A stretch of DNA of 64,000 bases from Rhynchopus sp. YZ270_cl-10 (Eukaryota; Euglenozoa; Diplonemea; Diplonemida; Diplonemidae). Positions 40,343 to 50,403 of this stretch are shown here, in pieces; position 1 is the first letter of the stretch; each line of letters starts with the position of its first letter. Location: positions 744,001 to 808,000 of the forward strand of contig OZ037908.1 of assembly GCA_964035575.1 (NCBI GenBank), written 5' to 3'. The notes under the pieces were generated by a model that saw nothing but the letters and a program-made list of their open reading frames with translations, did not search any database and was not told the origin of the DNA. The position numbers and the translations under genes are program-made.

Positions 40343-42496
40343 GTGACTCACGCTCCCTGTGATGACCCTGCAGCGGCCTTCCAGGCACAGTGTGCGTGCG
40401 ACCCTCCTCCTGCTCTTGCGACGCAGCTGTCTGCCCTTGGATGCTCCGTCCCCGGGGACTTCCGCTACACTGTGGGTGACTGCTGCTTTGACGCTGTGGC
40501 GTACCAGTGCGAGAGGGACGTGGGGTCCTTGAGACTGTCTGCGATTGCACAGGTAGTCCAAGATGAGGACTTAGCGGCGCGTGCAGAGCCAAATGTCGCA
40601 GTATGGGCGAGTCGGATGCGCATCGCTGGGAGTCCGCGCCCGGACACCTGGGCTGACATGGTGACGGTTAACAGTCTTGCACGCGTTCTGCATTCGGTTG
40701 TGGTGGTGTTCGTCGGTGGGCAACGGCCCACGGTCTTCACCCCCTCAGGCACTGTGGGCTACCGTCACGTGCTTGCGCTGGCCCACGACGGTCACGTAGC
40801 GGGCCACTTCACACCGGTCACCATCCCCGAGAAGCTGACGCAGTACCTCCTGATGCAAGAGCCGAACCCGCGCCTGCCGTCGCTCACATGTGTGTCTCGC
40901 GAGGCTCTGCTGGACTATCCTCAGGACGAAACGAGGGCGGATTTCGGGCGATGCGAGTTGTGCTTGGCTGCTGTTCTTGGCAGTGAACGCCACTGGCAGT
41001 GTCGGGAGTGCGTGGGGTGGGCGTGCCTGTCGTGTCTTCCCCTAGGTTCAACTTGCCCTCGCGCCCTACCGGTCGCCAGCAACCCGCGCTCTGTGAAGAA
41101 GACGGAGCGCACGGTGACGACGGACCCCAAGAGCAACAGCCTGGTGAAGGATCAGAAACAAGTCCGGGTGGCTAAGAGCACGGAGGCTGCGAAGATGAGG
41201 AGGGCACAGCTACACGACACCATGAGACAGGCACCATCGGACGTCAAGGGACAGGAGAGCGGCTACTCTACCACACAATCAGCCCTCCCTGCCGCCTCCG
41301 CGCCCTCGGTGCCCCACGTCGCGCACGCTGTTCCCCAGCCTAACACCTCGCAAGCGCCCTCTGCTTCAGACGAGCCTCAGCAACATCAGACACCTACGGC
41401 GAGTGGCTACTCCAACACCAATTCAGCCCTCCCGTGCCCGAGCAATGTGATTTTCTGGAACGACTTGGCGCCCTGCCCTGGGTACAACAGGCCGATCCCA
41501 GCGACCCCAGAGGAGTGGCGGGTTTTGTTCTACCCCGTTGCCACTCACGCCGATCCCGAGGGCGCGTCTATGTCAGCTGCTAACGCTCTAGTGTGCTTCA
41601 CTCGTTGGTGGGAGGCAATGAAGCCGAGTTTGAGTGGGGGGGACCAGCAGTGGGCTTCGATGCTTGGCGGCCGGCTCCGTAACCTTGCGAAGTCCGAAGC
41701 AGAGAGTGGCTACTCTAACACAGCACCAGCCCTCCCTACTTCGTGTGCGCCCCACGTAGAGCAGACCCCTGTCCAACCTGGCACCTCGTCGCAGTCGCTT
41801 GCTGGATCGGCCGCGTCTCAGCAGCATCAGGCACATACGGAGAGTGGCTATTCCAATACCCACTCAGCCCTCCCCGTACCCGCGCCTGTTGCGGCAGCTC
41901 CCTCAACCTCCAACACGAGAGAGCAGCCCCACGCTGTTCCGCCAACCGCTTCATCGCAGGTGCAGCCCACTAGGACACATACGGGGAGTGGCTATTCAAA
42001 CACCACCCCAGCCCCCCCCGTATTCACGTCCTCTGAGGCAGCTCACTCCCGCGCTGACACGAGTGAACAGCCACACGACGCCTCGCAAGGCAGTGCGTAC
42101 TCCGCGGACCTCCTCGACAGGTCCCAACCCGCAGTTCCTTTGCCAGGCGCATCATCGGTCCCCAGCACAGACACAACATCGGAGAGTGGCTCCCAATCCG
42201 CACCACCAGCCCTCCCGAACTCTGTGCCGGTATGGAATGACATAGCGCCCTGCCCCGGGTTTGACTTGCCTACTCCAGAGACGGCCGAAGAGTGGGAGGG
42301 ACTGTTCTATCCCAATACCACTCATTTCAGCTCCCAAGGTGGGTACGGACTGACGGCAGCGGAGGCTTTCGAGTACTGTGGGCGGTGGAGGAATGCAGTG
42401 AAGCCGATGTTGAACCCGTGGGAGCTGAAGAAGTCGGCGGAGCTGTACAATCGCCTGCGGAGCCTTGTGCAGACGCGTCGTCGAAACGCCACATAG
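40343..42496 (+). CDS. LINE C-terminal protein, truncated: OTU-like, finger, repeats
   Basis: 717 codons with no ATG at the start; a fragment, not a gene of its own. In order: OTU-like region with VGDCCFDAVAYQ (about residue 44) and HFTPV (about 155); CxxC finger CELCLAAVLG ... CLSC (about 205-230); basic linker; then six linker repeats of the type ESGYSNTxSALP (first ESGYSTTQSALP, last ESGSQSAPPALP). Two copies of the C-terminal module are present: DLAPCPGYNRP ... GGRLRNL (about 369-450) and DIAPCPGFDLP ... YNRLRSL (about 629-712). Copy 1 has only one. The long open frame suggests recent insertion or little decay. A viral-type or host OTU role cannot be told from sequence. Confidence 0.8.
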   Translation: MTHAPCDDPAAAFQAQCACDPPPALATQLSALGCSVPGDFRYTVGDCCFDAVAYQCERDVGSLRLSAIAQVVQDEDLAARAEPNVAVWASRMRIAGSPRPDTWADMVTVNSLARVLHSVVVVFVGGQRPTVFTPSGTVGYRHVLALAHDGHVAGHFTPVTIPEKLTQYLLMQEPNPRLPSLTCVSREALLDYPQDETRADFGRCELCLAAVLGSERHWQCRECVGWACLSCLPLGSTCPRALPVASNPRSVKKTERTVTTDPKSNSLVKDQKQVRVAKSTEAAKMRRAQLHDTMRQAPSDVKGQESGYSTTQSALPAASAPSVPHVAHAVPQPNTSQAPSASDEPQQHQTPTASGYSNTNSALPCPSNVIFWNDLAPCPGYNRPIPATPEEWRVLFYPVATHADPEGASMSAANALVCFTRWWEAMKPSLSGGDQQWASMLGGRLRNLAKSEAESGYSNTAPALPTSCAPHVEQTPVQPGTSSQSLAGSAASQQHQAHTESGYSNTHSALPVPAPVAAAPSTSNTREQPHAVPPTASSQVQPTRTHTGSGYSNTTPAPPVFTSSEAAHSRADTSEQPHDASQGSAYSADLLDRSQPAVPLPGASSVPSTDTTSESGSQSAPPALPNSVPVWNDIAPCPGFDLPTPETAEEWEGLFYPNTTHFSSQGGYGLTAAEAFEYCGRWRNAVKPMLNPWELKKSAELYNRLRSLVQTRRRNAT

Positions 42497-42716
42497 ACAC
42501 TAGAGTCACCATTTTTCTACTTTTCCTTTTTCGTTTCCCCCCCCCCCTCCCCCTTTTATAGACTAGAGTGTACAGCCAGGCCTGGCTAGACGTCGTTAAC
42601 AGCTTTGAGCCAAGGAGGTTCATCGTGTCGTCAGCCACGCCCCTAAACCAACAAAAGACTACAAACAAAAACAAACTTACAAGAGGCCGCCCCGTACCCC
42701 CTCCAGGCAAATAAAA
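42497..42716 (+). other. LINE copy 2 3' UTR
   Basis: GAGTGTACAGCCAGG, AGACGTCGTTAACAGCTTTG, GAGGTTC and GTGTCGTCAGCC align with 20,889-20,985 of copy 1, with scattered substitutions. Confidence 0.7.
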
Positions 42717-42800
42717 AAGTAAAAGAATGCCCTTCCTCAGTCCGGAAGTATCACCTCAACCGGTCACCTGCCGTAAAAGAGAGAGAGGTTACAGGAACAA
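42717..42800 (-). repeat. Segment antisense-related to the 38,229 exon
   Basis: The reverse complement of 38,238-38,328 (TAAAAGACTGCCCTTCCTCA, GTCCGGAAGTAGCACCTCA, GACGTAAAAGAG, GAGGTTAC) matches here with about 15% differences. LINE copy 1 ends with only the first 20 bp of this match. A shorter relative (GTAAAATAGAGAGAGGTTAC) is at 54,449. Confidence 0.7.
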
Positions 42801-43034
42801 AAACAAAAAAAAAAAAAACTCATTTCTCAGCGCAAAAAAAATCCAAGGAAAACCTTCGATTGGGCAAATTATGAAAAAAAATTTCAAGTCAAATTTTCAA
42901 CCAAAATACGGTCATTTTGTTCACACAGTGATTCTACGTCATGCTAGCTTCCTGTGCAGAACTCCAGCAATTCACCAATGCCGGCATCTATCTTTCCATT
43001 ATCGCCATTGCACTTCGTTCACGCCATTGCACTT

Positions 43035-43370
43035 CGGTCATTTTGTGCATACCCTGTGACTGTGGTGGCTAGAGAACACGCACATGCAGACCCGTTCCTT
43101 GCAATTTCCAGTGTTGTGTTTATCAATGCATGCATCCAGAGGACCTCTGGTTTACGAAATCGTAGGCACTCCTGTGCAAAAATGAAGTCGGTTTTTGACC
43201 CAAAATCGGGGTGGGTGGGCCATAATTTGCTCCAAATTTGGCCGAAAATTGGGATTTTTCTGAAAATTTTCATTGTGCCCAGCAAAAATCCTTGATTTTT
43301 TGAAGAATTTTCCAAAAAAATATGCTATACCCCCTATGACTGGACCCAACTCCCCTCACCCTTTTTTCCC
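43035..43370 (+). repeat. 336-bp duplicated block, copy 2
   Basis: Almost identical to 21,855-22,190 at a constant offset of 21,180 bp. Just before it, CCATTGCACTTCG is repeated twice (43,004-43,035). Confidence 0.9.
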
Positions 43371-43608
43371 CCGAAAAAAGCCCCCAAAATTCCTACCATT
43401 TTTACCATTTTTACCATTTTTGACCAATTTAGGGTACCTCCAACGACACAAAAAAACCTTTGTTTATTGACTTTGTGCAAAGAACAAAGACTGGTCTTTT
43501 TCTCTTTACGGACCCCCTCCCCTTTTCTCCTTTTTCCCTCTCACACAGAGTGGTGCACGTTTATATTAAGCAGCTACCGCTGTGTACCTTTTCGCACACA
43601 TCAGAGAT

Positions 43609-43735
43609 AAACCACGAAATGGATCGTAGGACTGCATGGTTGGGTGTCCACCCCCCCCCGGTACAGCCGGGTCATGTACCAAAGGTACACTGTTACGTGA
43701 GGGCTTTGTATTTCAACTCTACTTTAGTTCAATTC
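43609..43735 (+). repeat. HP-D repeat, best copy
   Basis: ACCACGAAATGGATCGTAGG, ACTGCATGGTTGGGTGTCCA, C-run, CCGGTACAGCCGGGTCATGT, ACCAAAGGTACACTG, GGCTTTGTATTTCAACTC. Inner hairpins: GGGTGTCCACCC and CCCGGTACAGCCGGG. Confidence 0.75.
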
Positions 43736-43760
43736 ATTTAGTGTGTATCATTGTTTTACT

Positions 43761-44090
43761 AATACACTGTGGCCAGGGTGGGATCGCATAGTGACGAGAG
43801 AATGCAATCTCGGGGGAAGCGTTTTGCTGCCGCATTCGTACAAAATTATCGACCCGAAAAAAAAGGTCGAACTTCCAGAAAAAATCCTGAAAAGGTCGAA
43901 CACTTTTTAAGGGCGAACATTAGTACGGTCGATAATTTGTACGAATAGTGGTACCCTAGAAGGAAACCAAGTACGCACCAACTACGCACTCAGTACGCAA
44001 GAAGTACGCAATATGGGGTCGTCAGGAACACCAAAATACGGTAAATTGCGGATCCTCAATGTGGTATCCCCACACCCCCTGGCCAGTGTA
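43761..44090. mobile_element. TIR element with TACACTGGCCAGGG ends
   Basis: TACACTGTGGCCAGGG at the left, CCCCCTGGCCAGTGTA at the right. An inner pair, AATTATCGACC/GGTCGATAATT, brackets 43,848-43,936. The inner part has TACGCAAGAAGTACGCAATA and TGGGGTCGTCAGGA, also found at 47,365-47,405. No ORF. Confidence 0.65.
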
Positions 44091-46036
44091 GCGGGGGGGG
44101 TCAATACTTTTTCAGGGGGGAGTTTTTTTTTTTCTCTATTTTAGGTTGAGCCTAAAAAAATAGTGCACACATATGGATATATTTTATATGCCGCACTAAT
44201 GCTGTTCTGTATTTTATAATAAAACAGAATGCAAAAAAAAAGCATGCATACAATACAGCTGTCCTGTATGCTCTATGCTTTTTTCCTTACAGAAGTGGTA
44301 CATAAAAAGAAACCCAAAGAAAACAATGTAACCTTTTTAGGTTAGAAAGAGCGTGATGACATTTATACCCTAAAAAAAATGTCCGTTTATAGTACCCAAC
44401 GGAAAAAGTACCCAGGCGCAGCTCAGTGCGTCCTGTTTTTATTTTGTAAAAAAAAAAAAAAAAGAGAGCTACATGTAGGTGGACCGTTTTTGGTCTTTTT
44501 ACTGTCTGTAAATCCGCTTCTGTCGCTTCGGCGACTTTTGATACCGTAGGTGAGGACAATGGTATGTTCCCTAACCTTCTCTGAGGATCAGGCTTGTACT
44601 GATCCCTTTTACAACGTCAGACCAATGTGCGTCATTGCCACATTCTGGGTAAGGTGTGCAGTCTGTGGTCCCAAGTTGTAGGGATTGCAAGAGTAGAAAC
44701 ATTGGTATTTTTACTGGTTAGGCCAATTTGATCGTGGTGTGGTAATCTTAGCGGTTATCTGTTGTCTCTAGCTGTGATGGAGCAACTTATAGCTAACGAA
44801 GTCCGGTTAAGACTAAGGTGGTCGCGGTACATTTGTTGTTTATAATGGTTTGGTCATGCGTGCCAATGTTATACTCTTTTCTTTTTGCTTTGAATTGTCG
44901 AATTGTACAAAGGACAAAGGATGGTTAAACGAGTTTTAATCATTGCTTGGGCGGCGAACTACTAAGTCCAGAAAATTCAGTTAAAGCTTTTTCTTTTATG
45001 GAAAAAAAAAAAACAAACCAGTTCTATTTTCAATTTTTGATGTTTATTGTGTGATGTATACTGAGTGTTACACAGTACGGTGGCTGTGTAGATATTTGTT
45101 TGGATTGGTAGCATTATTGCACGGAATACTTTACGTATACACGGCAGCCATCAAAGCCAAGACTTTTGAGGTTATCTAACCCTCCGGTGCAGCATACAGG
45201 ACTTACCTGTAAATAGATAAAAAGAAAACGAGACTTTTTTGCTTTTATGTGTGTTTCCCCTACCCAAAAAAAAAAAAAGGCTTTAGTAGAAGGTACCAAA
45301 TGTTCACACGAACATCGGTTTCATAACTTTCACCCACCATATAAAGGGGAATTACTGAAGATGTCTACCCTTTTGAATACTACTGTATAATTCTTAAGAC
45401 TGAAACAGGGTAAAAGTTCGAAACCAATCTACTGAAAGTTTCAATTTATGCAAGGAAACAGTTTATTTTTCCCCTTTCACATTTTTACAACAAGAAATAT
45501 TAAAAAAAAAGATGGGTTGTTGTTGTTTTTTATACACTTCCCTAATGCTTTCAAATTTTATTTGAAAGTATATGAATTTGTTTTCTCTACTTGTTGCGAT
45601 ACTGTATTTACCCTCATCTTTCTTTTTTTCATAAGAAAAGTCGTTGTCTTAAATTAATGTTTCTTGTTTACACACCCACTCATTCCTTCATGTCATGAAT
45701 CGCGAAGGATGTGTGGGTTTTCTTCGTGTCTGCGTTCGGGAGTTGAAAGCAATTTACACAAGCTTCACTTTTTTGTTTTGTTGTACACGAAAGACATTTG
45801 GTGTGGTATCCTGCAGGGAAATGGCTTTTCCCAAATCAAAAAAAAATGCCTGGCATTTCCGGAATCTGTCCGGAAAAGTGGTGAGCACTCTGCACTGAAA
45901 AGCTCGTTATCTCCAAGAAGAGGGCGAGAACAAGAGTAGAGCGGCGTAGTAGGGCCAGCACAAAAACAAAAAATAAGAAAAATTTTTTTTTGTTCTCCCG
46001 CCCCCTCCCCTCCTCATTGTTTTTTTTTTTTTTTTG
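44091..46036. other. About 1.9 kb with no gene recognised
   Basis: 44,140-44,290 has small palindromes (TTCTGTATTTTATAATAAAACAGAA; GCATGC/GCATAGAG). 44,560-44,960 has normal complexity, including a perfect hairpin GGATCAG ... CTGATCC at 44,584-44,605, but no ORF. The rest is AT-rich. 45,695-45,898 is open for 67 codons without support. Confidence 0.5.
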
Positions 46037-46225
46037 GGTTACCAAGCATTGGAGAATATAAATGGAAAACGATGGATGGTGTGTGCCCGCTTAGGGCTTG
46101 GGGTTTCTTCACTAACATATTCTGCAGTGGAAACTCACAAAAGCCTTTTGCGGTGCGATAAACGAACAGATATTTTCTTTTATTTCGACTGTCATTATCC
46201 TGAAGTCGTTTTTCTATTTATTTAA
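46037..46225 (+). repeat. HP-M repeat, uninterrupted copy
   Basis: AAATGGAAAACGATGGATGG, GTGCCCGCTTAGGG, CTTTTGCGGTGCGATAAACG and TCATTATCCTGAAGTCG in one stretch. It shows that 2,694-2,845 and 6,771-6,850 are two halves of one repeat. Confidence 0.8.
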
Positions 46226-46429
46226 ACTGAACATAGAGCTATTTTGAACGAAACTAACCAACAGCGTGATCCGGTTCTGCGTGCCAGAGAATAGCACGGT
46301 CGAATACACATTTTACAAACTGGTTTAAGTTTTAAGTCACAGCATTGCACATCTCTCTCTCTCTTAATGCTTTCTCTTTTTCTGATACAACACTTACGTG
46401 TTGTTGCCCCCTCTCCCCTCTCTTGAAGG

Positions 46430-46960
46430 TGGCCTCCGACTTAGCACAGAGGCAATTCACCATCGCACCCACTTTTATTTTTCTTTTGCAAAAGAACAAA
46501 AGATTTTTTATTCAAAAAGAGGAGAACGACGCTGATGGACAAAACTCTATCTTTCGACTGAAAATAATATCTGAATCATTAATGATCATTTGCACTTTCA
46601 ACTTCATCCTGTTCTTGTATTTATTTCTTTTCCTTCTTTATTTTCAAAGGTACACTGTTCACAAGAGGGCTTTGTATTTCAAGTCAACTTTATTTTTTTT
46701 GCTGGATTCGTTTGCAACGACGTTTCTGTTCTTTTTAAGGCGACTTAGCACGGAGGCTTCAATTCATCATCGTACCTACTTTTATATTTTCTTTGTTTGC
46801 ACTTTCAACGTGCCTGTGCCCCCCAGAGGCGTTTGCACTATCAACTTCACTTTCTTTTCTCACGAAATGGATGGAAGACTGCATGGTTGGGTGTTCACCC
46901 CCGGTACAGCCGGGTCATGTACCAAAAGGTACACTGTTCACGAGAGGGCTTTGTATTTCA
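46430..46960 (+). repeat. Cluster of HP-A-like, HP-D and HP-F pieces
   Basis: AAGGTGGCCTCCGACTTAGC (46,428) and AAGGCGACTTAGCACGGAGG (46,737) are HP-A-like with CATCG ends. HP-D tails are at 46,648 and 46,925 (GGTACACTGTTCACGAGAGG). A full HP-D is at 46,862-46,960, and a shortened HP-F at 46,807 (GTGCCTGTGCC ... GAGGCGTTTGCAC). The 244-codon frame (46,345-47,079) covers only these repeats. Confidence 0.65.
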
Positions 46961-47061
46961 ACTCTACTTTTTTCTTTGCACTTTCGACTCATCTTGTTTT
47001 TTTCATTTATTTATTTTTTTTTGCTGGATTCGTCCAATCAAGACGTTTCTGTTCTCTCTTG

Positions 47062-47226
47062 AAGGTGACTAAGCCCTAGAGGCTTAGGATCGTCTTACAA
47101 ACTTTTGTAAGTTTAAGATGTGTGTGCACGAGAGGCACATACATCTTGCAAGTTTTCTCCCATCCCTTTCGGACGTTTATTGACTTGGTGAACGCATGCA
47201 CGCGAGAAGCACCAACTTGTGCATTC
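47062..47226 (+). repeat. Two HP-A hairpins in tandem plus a related third
   Basis: 47,062-47,106 is AAGGTGACTAAGC-CCTAGAG-GCTTAGGATCGTCTT. 47,115-47,157 is AAGATGTGTGTGC-ACGAGAG-GCACATACATCTT. The stems have different sequences but both pair, and both end in AC/AGTTTT(G/C). A third hairpin, TTGGTG ... CACCAA with loop ...CACGCGAGAAG, follows at 47,191. Confidence 0.8.
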
Positions 47227-47954
47227 CCCCCCTTTTTTTTTCGGTGAGGGTACTCTCACTTTATATTTTCTTGTCCGGTGGGTTTCCCAAAAATCCGGGC
47301 GGGAAGTAAAAAAGTGAAGTAGTTGGCATCGCAGAAATCCAAAAAAAAAAAAACGAAGTACGCGACAACCACGCAAGAAGTACGCAATATGGGGTCATCA
47401 GGACCAGTAGTGTCACATTTTTCCGCGCCTTCGAGAAGAGATCCAGAAGTACGCAAACGAAAAACGCGAAAACGTACCCAAGACACGTTGTGATTTTTTA
47501 AAAAAAATCCGTGTGCAAATAAGCGTTTTGTCTCAACTTCTTAGTAATTTTTCAACCTTTTTGTGACCAATAAATATCACCCGGGTTGAACTCAATGCAC
47601 CACAGTGAAAATAAACGTCTTGGTGTTCACACTAACAAAAAAGAAAGTTGCCTCACCTCCATATTTACATTCTTCCTTCCCTCCCCCCAAAATCCCTAAT
47701 TTTCACTCCCCCCACAGGAATCCGTTCCACATTGTTATTATTCCACTCCCCCTTTTTTTTTCATTTGAACGGAACCCAAAAACAAAACACAACACACCCT
47801 TTACACAACCCTCCTCCTCCTCCTCCTCCTCCCCACGCCACTCGCCGTTTCCTTTCCCCGCTCTCTGACTCTTCTTTCTCCCTCCCTCCCCCTCTCCCCT
47901 GTTGGGAGTTTTATTCTTTCTTTTCTTTTCTCACTTCCTTCTTTTCTCGATACT
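47227..47954. other. Spacer and leader of the next gene
   Basis: 47,370-47,410 repeats TACGCAATATGGGGTC from the 43.8-kb element. From 47,690 the DNA is strongly C/T-rich up to the start codon, as before other genes here. No ORF is supported. Confidence 0.5.
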
Positions 47955-48542
47955 ATGGGATGCTCTGCAACTAAAGGCCACGTGCATTCCTGGGATGAGG
48001 ACCTTGACCAGGAAGGGGGCAAGAAAATCACGGAGCCCGCCAAGCTGTCGCGCACCCTCAGGATGAAGAGGTACGAATGGATTGCGAGGGGAAAGCTTGC
48101 TGTAGCTGACACCGTTGGGGGGGGACTGTATGATGCAGACAACAGAAGTATTGGGAGTTTGGATAGCAACTCACGGAGAAGGGTGGGAGGATGGGTGGAA
48201 GATCTTCCAAGCAAGGATGATGGATTGTTGTGCCCAACACCGCTCCCAGGGAGCACTGCGGATGCGTTTAGAGGGGCTGCGTGCGAGGAAGAAAACGCAT
48301 CTGATGCAACCCCACCGTCGCCAATGAGCTCAACGAATACACTATCTCTTCCGACCTGTGAAGTTTCCTCTCTCTTGTCGGAGACAATGTCTTCGCCCGT
48401 AAGACTGCATTCACGATGCCAGTTGCATATGTTAGAGCGTAGTATGTCCTCGTCCGCAGGCACTTCAAAGCTCTCCCCAGCCACCACCAACACTACACCA
48501 AAAACTACTGGGTCGCCGCAACCCAGGGAGGCGGCTTGGTGA
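47955..48542 (+). CDS. Ser/Thr-rich protein with MGC lipidation-type N-terminus
   Basis: A 195-residue ORF of unknown function. The N-terminus MGCSATKGHVHSW has Gly2 and Cys3, the arrangement of proteins that are N-myristoylated and then palmitoylated, so membrane attachment is likely (inference). Residues 25-52 are basic (KLSRTLRMKRYEWIARGK), which could add charge contact with the membrane. From about residue 60 the chain is Ser/Thr/Pro-rich and probably disordered, with possible phosphorylation sites. No catalytic domain. The start context GATACTATGGG resembles other genes in the window, and a long C/T-rich tract precedes it. GC is higher than in the flanks. It could continue by splicing, but the stop at 48,540 is followed by AT-rich DNA with no clear second exon. 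Confidence 0.65.
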   Translation: MGCSATKGHVHSWDEDLDQEGGKKITEPAKLSRTLRMKRYEWIARGKLAVADTVGGGLYDADNRSIGSLDSNSRRRVGGWVEDLPSKDDGLLCPTPLPGSTADAFRGAACEEENASDATPPSPMSSTNTLSLPTCEVSSLLSETMSSPVRLHSRCQLHMLERSMSSSAGTSKLSPATTNTTPKTTGSPQPREAAW

Positions 48543-49714
48543 AAATTTTATGGAGGGGGAAGTGTGTGGGGGGTTTTTTTAGAAGGCATTTTTGAGTGCA
48601 AAAAAATATTAAAAGAAAGCTCACCTCTTTGTGGTGATTGTGATTTTTTTTTTTTTTGTCAGAGGTAAAAAAAAGGAACTATTTTTTTGAAGCTCACAAA
48701 AAAAAAAAAAAAAAAACCAAACAACTCTGTACCTGGGTACCCAAACCCAAAAAAGTTCTCGTTAATTCCCATATTTTTTGAGTTTTAACGAGAATTCTGG
48801 GTATTGGGGAGACGATTAGAGAAGTGAACCCCCCTTTTTTTTTGTGCGTATTTTTAAAGATGTGCCAGGAGAGATACATCTGATAAGCTTTTCTCCCCCC
48901 CCCCCCCCCCCCCACCGCCCAGAAGGAGGCTCAGTCATCTTTCAAGCCTTTTCCCTCGCCCCTTTTCCTCTTTTTCTTCACCCCCTCTCTCCCCACAACC
49001 AACTTTTTTTTTCCCTCTGTCCCTCGCATATGTTTTTCTTCGATGTATTTCGACCATTTAGATGTGGCATCGTAGCCACAGATTCATTTTGTTCCCTTTC
49101 TTTCAATACCCCTCTTCGTTTTGTCTCCCTTTCCCTCTTCCTTTTCATCATGTTCGTTTCCCTTTAAACCCATATTCTTGATTTTTTTCTTTCTTACTAT
49201 TTTTCCTATTCTTCGCTTTCACTTAAAAGAAGGAATGGGGGGGGGGGGGGGGGGTGAGGGAGAAGGGTATTTGGTCTATTTTTTGTCCACTTTTTTTTTC
49301 ATTTTTTTTTTTTTGGTACCTTTCCAGATAAATGGGCAAAAAACAAAGAAAGAAGGATCCGTTCTTCGCCCATACACCCCGACCACCCCTCAGACCTAGA
49401 AACCCCATATATTGCCCAACTCCCCCTTGTTTTTTTTTTTTTTTTTTTTTTTTTTTTTCAGATTTGTCGTGTGCACTCGAGACACTTACTCACAGTAATC
49501 ATCTTTTTCAAAGTTTCTTTGATCTCTTTTTTTCAATCAATTCTTTTGAGGTGAGTAAGCACGGTGAGGCGCAGGATCAGCTGAGAATACCCCCCTTTTT
49601 TCCCCCCCGATGTGTATGCGCGTAATGCATATTCAGGTTTCAACTTTTTTTTTTTGTGATTTTTCTGTGTGTTCCCCCGCACGATAACGATAATGGCAAA
49701 AATAATTTTTTATT
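48543..49714. other. No gene; one short hairpin
   Basis: Homopolymer-rich. AAAGATGTGCCAGGAGAGAT with ACATCTGATAAGCTTTTC at 48,857-48,893 is HP-A-like (AGATGT/ACATCT stem). GAGGTGAGTAAGCACGGTGA at 49,549 is a degenerate relative. Short frames here run through C/T tracts. Confidence 0.5.
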
Positions 49715-49830
49715 TCTTTGTGTACAGAACCCCGTCCTCGGACAGGTGATTTGTCGAAACTACAAAAATAGTATAGTGGAGCACACTCTAGGGTGGCTAC
49801 ACTAATACAAACCAAGTTTTCAAATAAAAA
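49715..49830 (+). repeat. HP-C directly followed by HP-B
   Basis: GTACAGAACCCCGTCCTCGG, ACAGGTGATTTGTCGAAAC (HP-C), then after ACAAAAATAGTAT comes AGTGGAGCACACTCTAGGGT and CTACACTAATACAAACCAAG (HP-B). The two families sit end to end. Confidence 0.75.
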
Positions 49831-50164
49831 AAGATTGCACATGGCCTCAGCGAGTCGCATTCAGCATTTGACCATAATTTTTTTGCATATCTTTTTTCTT
49901 TTTGATTTTTATTACACCAGACCCCCTCGAATAAAAAATGAGTGGACAATCCCCTTAGTTTGGATCACCACACTGATGGGAAAAAAAACAATGTTCTCTC
50001 ATGAACTATTTTTCGTTTTGCCCTATTTTTAACAGATTTTCAAAGAACAAAAACCTGGAAAAATAATTTCAAAAATAAACCAAAATAATAATTTCCCTCT
50101 GCGTTTCAGTATTTTTATCCACACACATTAATTTTTTTTCTCTCTTTTTCAAAAGAAGGGGGTA

Positions 50165-50258
50165 GGGAGATCCGGGTGCCCCTACAACACTATAATGTGT
50201 TTTATTTTTTTTGTGATTTTTTGTGAATAGTGTTGTTGGGGGTACCCGGATCTCCCCA
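50165..50258. repeat. Perfect-arm inverted repeat
   Basis: GGAGATCCGGGTGCCCCTAC, AACACTAT is inverted as ATAGTGTTGTTGGGGGTACC, CGGATCTCC with a 25-bp T-rich centre. A small foldback element; no ORF. Confidence 0.8.
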
Positions 50259-50344
50259 GGGGGGGCGGGAATACCCGTTGTGCTACCGTTTTATTTTATC
50301 TCTCTTTTTCTTTTTTAAAATTTCGTTCAAGAATGAAAGATCCC

Positions 50345-50380
<36 letters not shown>

Positions 50381-50403
50381 ACCCCACCTCCCTCCTGAAA
50401 ATA

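Larger units (their letters stand above)
40332..42743 (+). mobile_element. LINE copy 2, 5'-truncated
   Basis: Begins inside the OTU-like region, so fingers, RT and endonuclease are missing, as expected for incomplete reverse transcription. The remaining part is open to the stop and has the same 3' UTR as copy 1. It is inserted in the repeat family that also surrounds copy 1. It is a different subfamily: it has extra linker repeats and a duplicated C-terminal module. Confidence 0.85.

Noticed and set aside
46345-47079. 244-codon ORF
   Set aside because: Made entirely of HP-A, HP-D and HP-F repeats and T-rich spacer; Phe/Leu-rich translation without domain.
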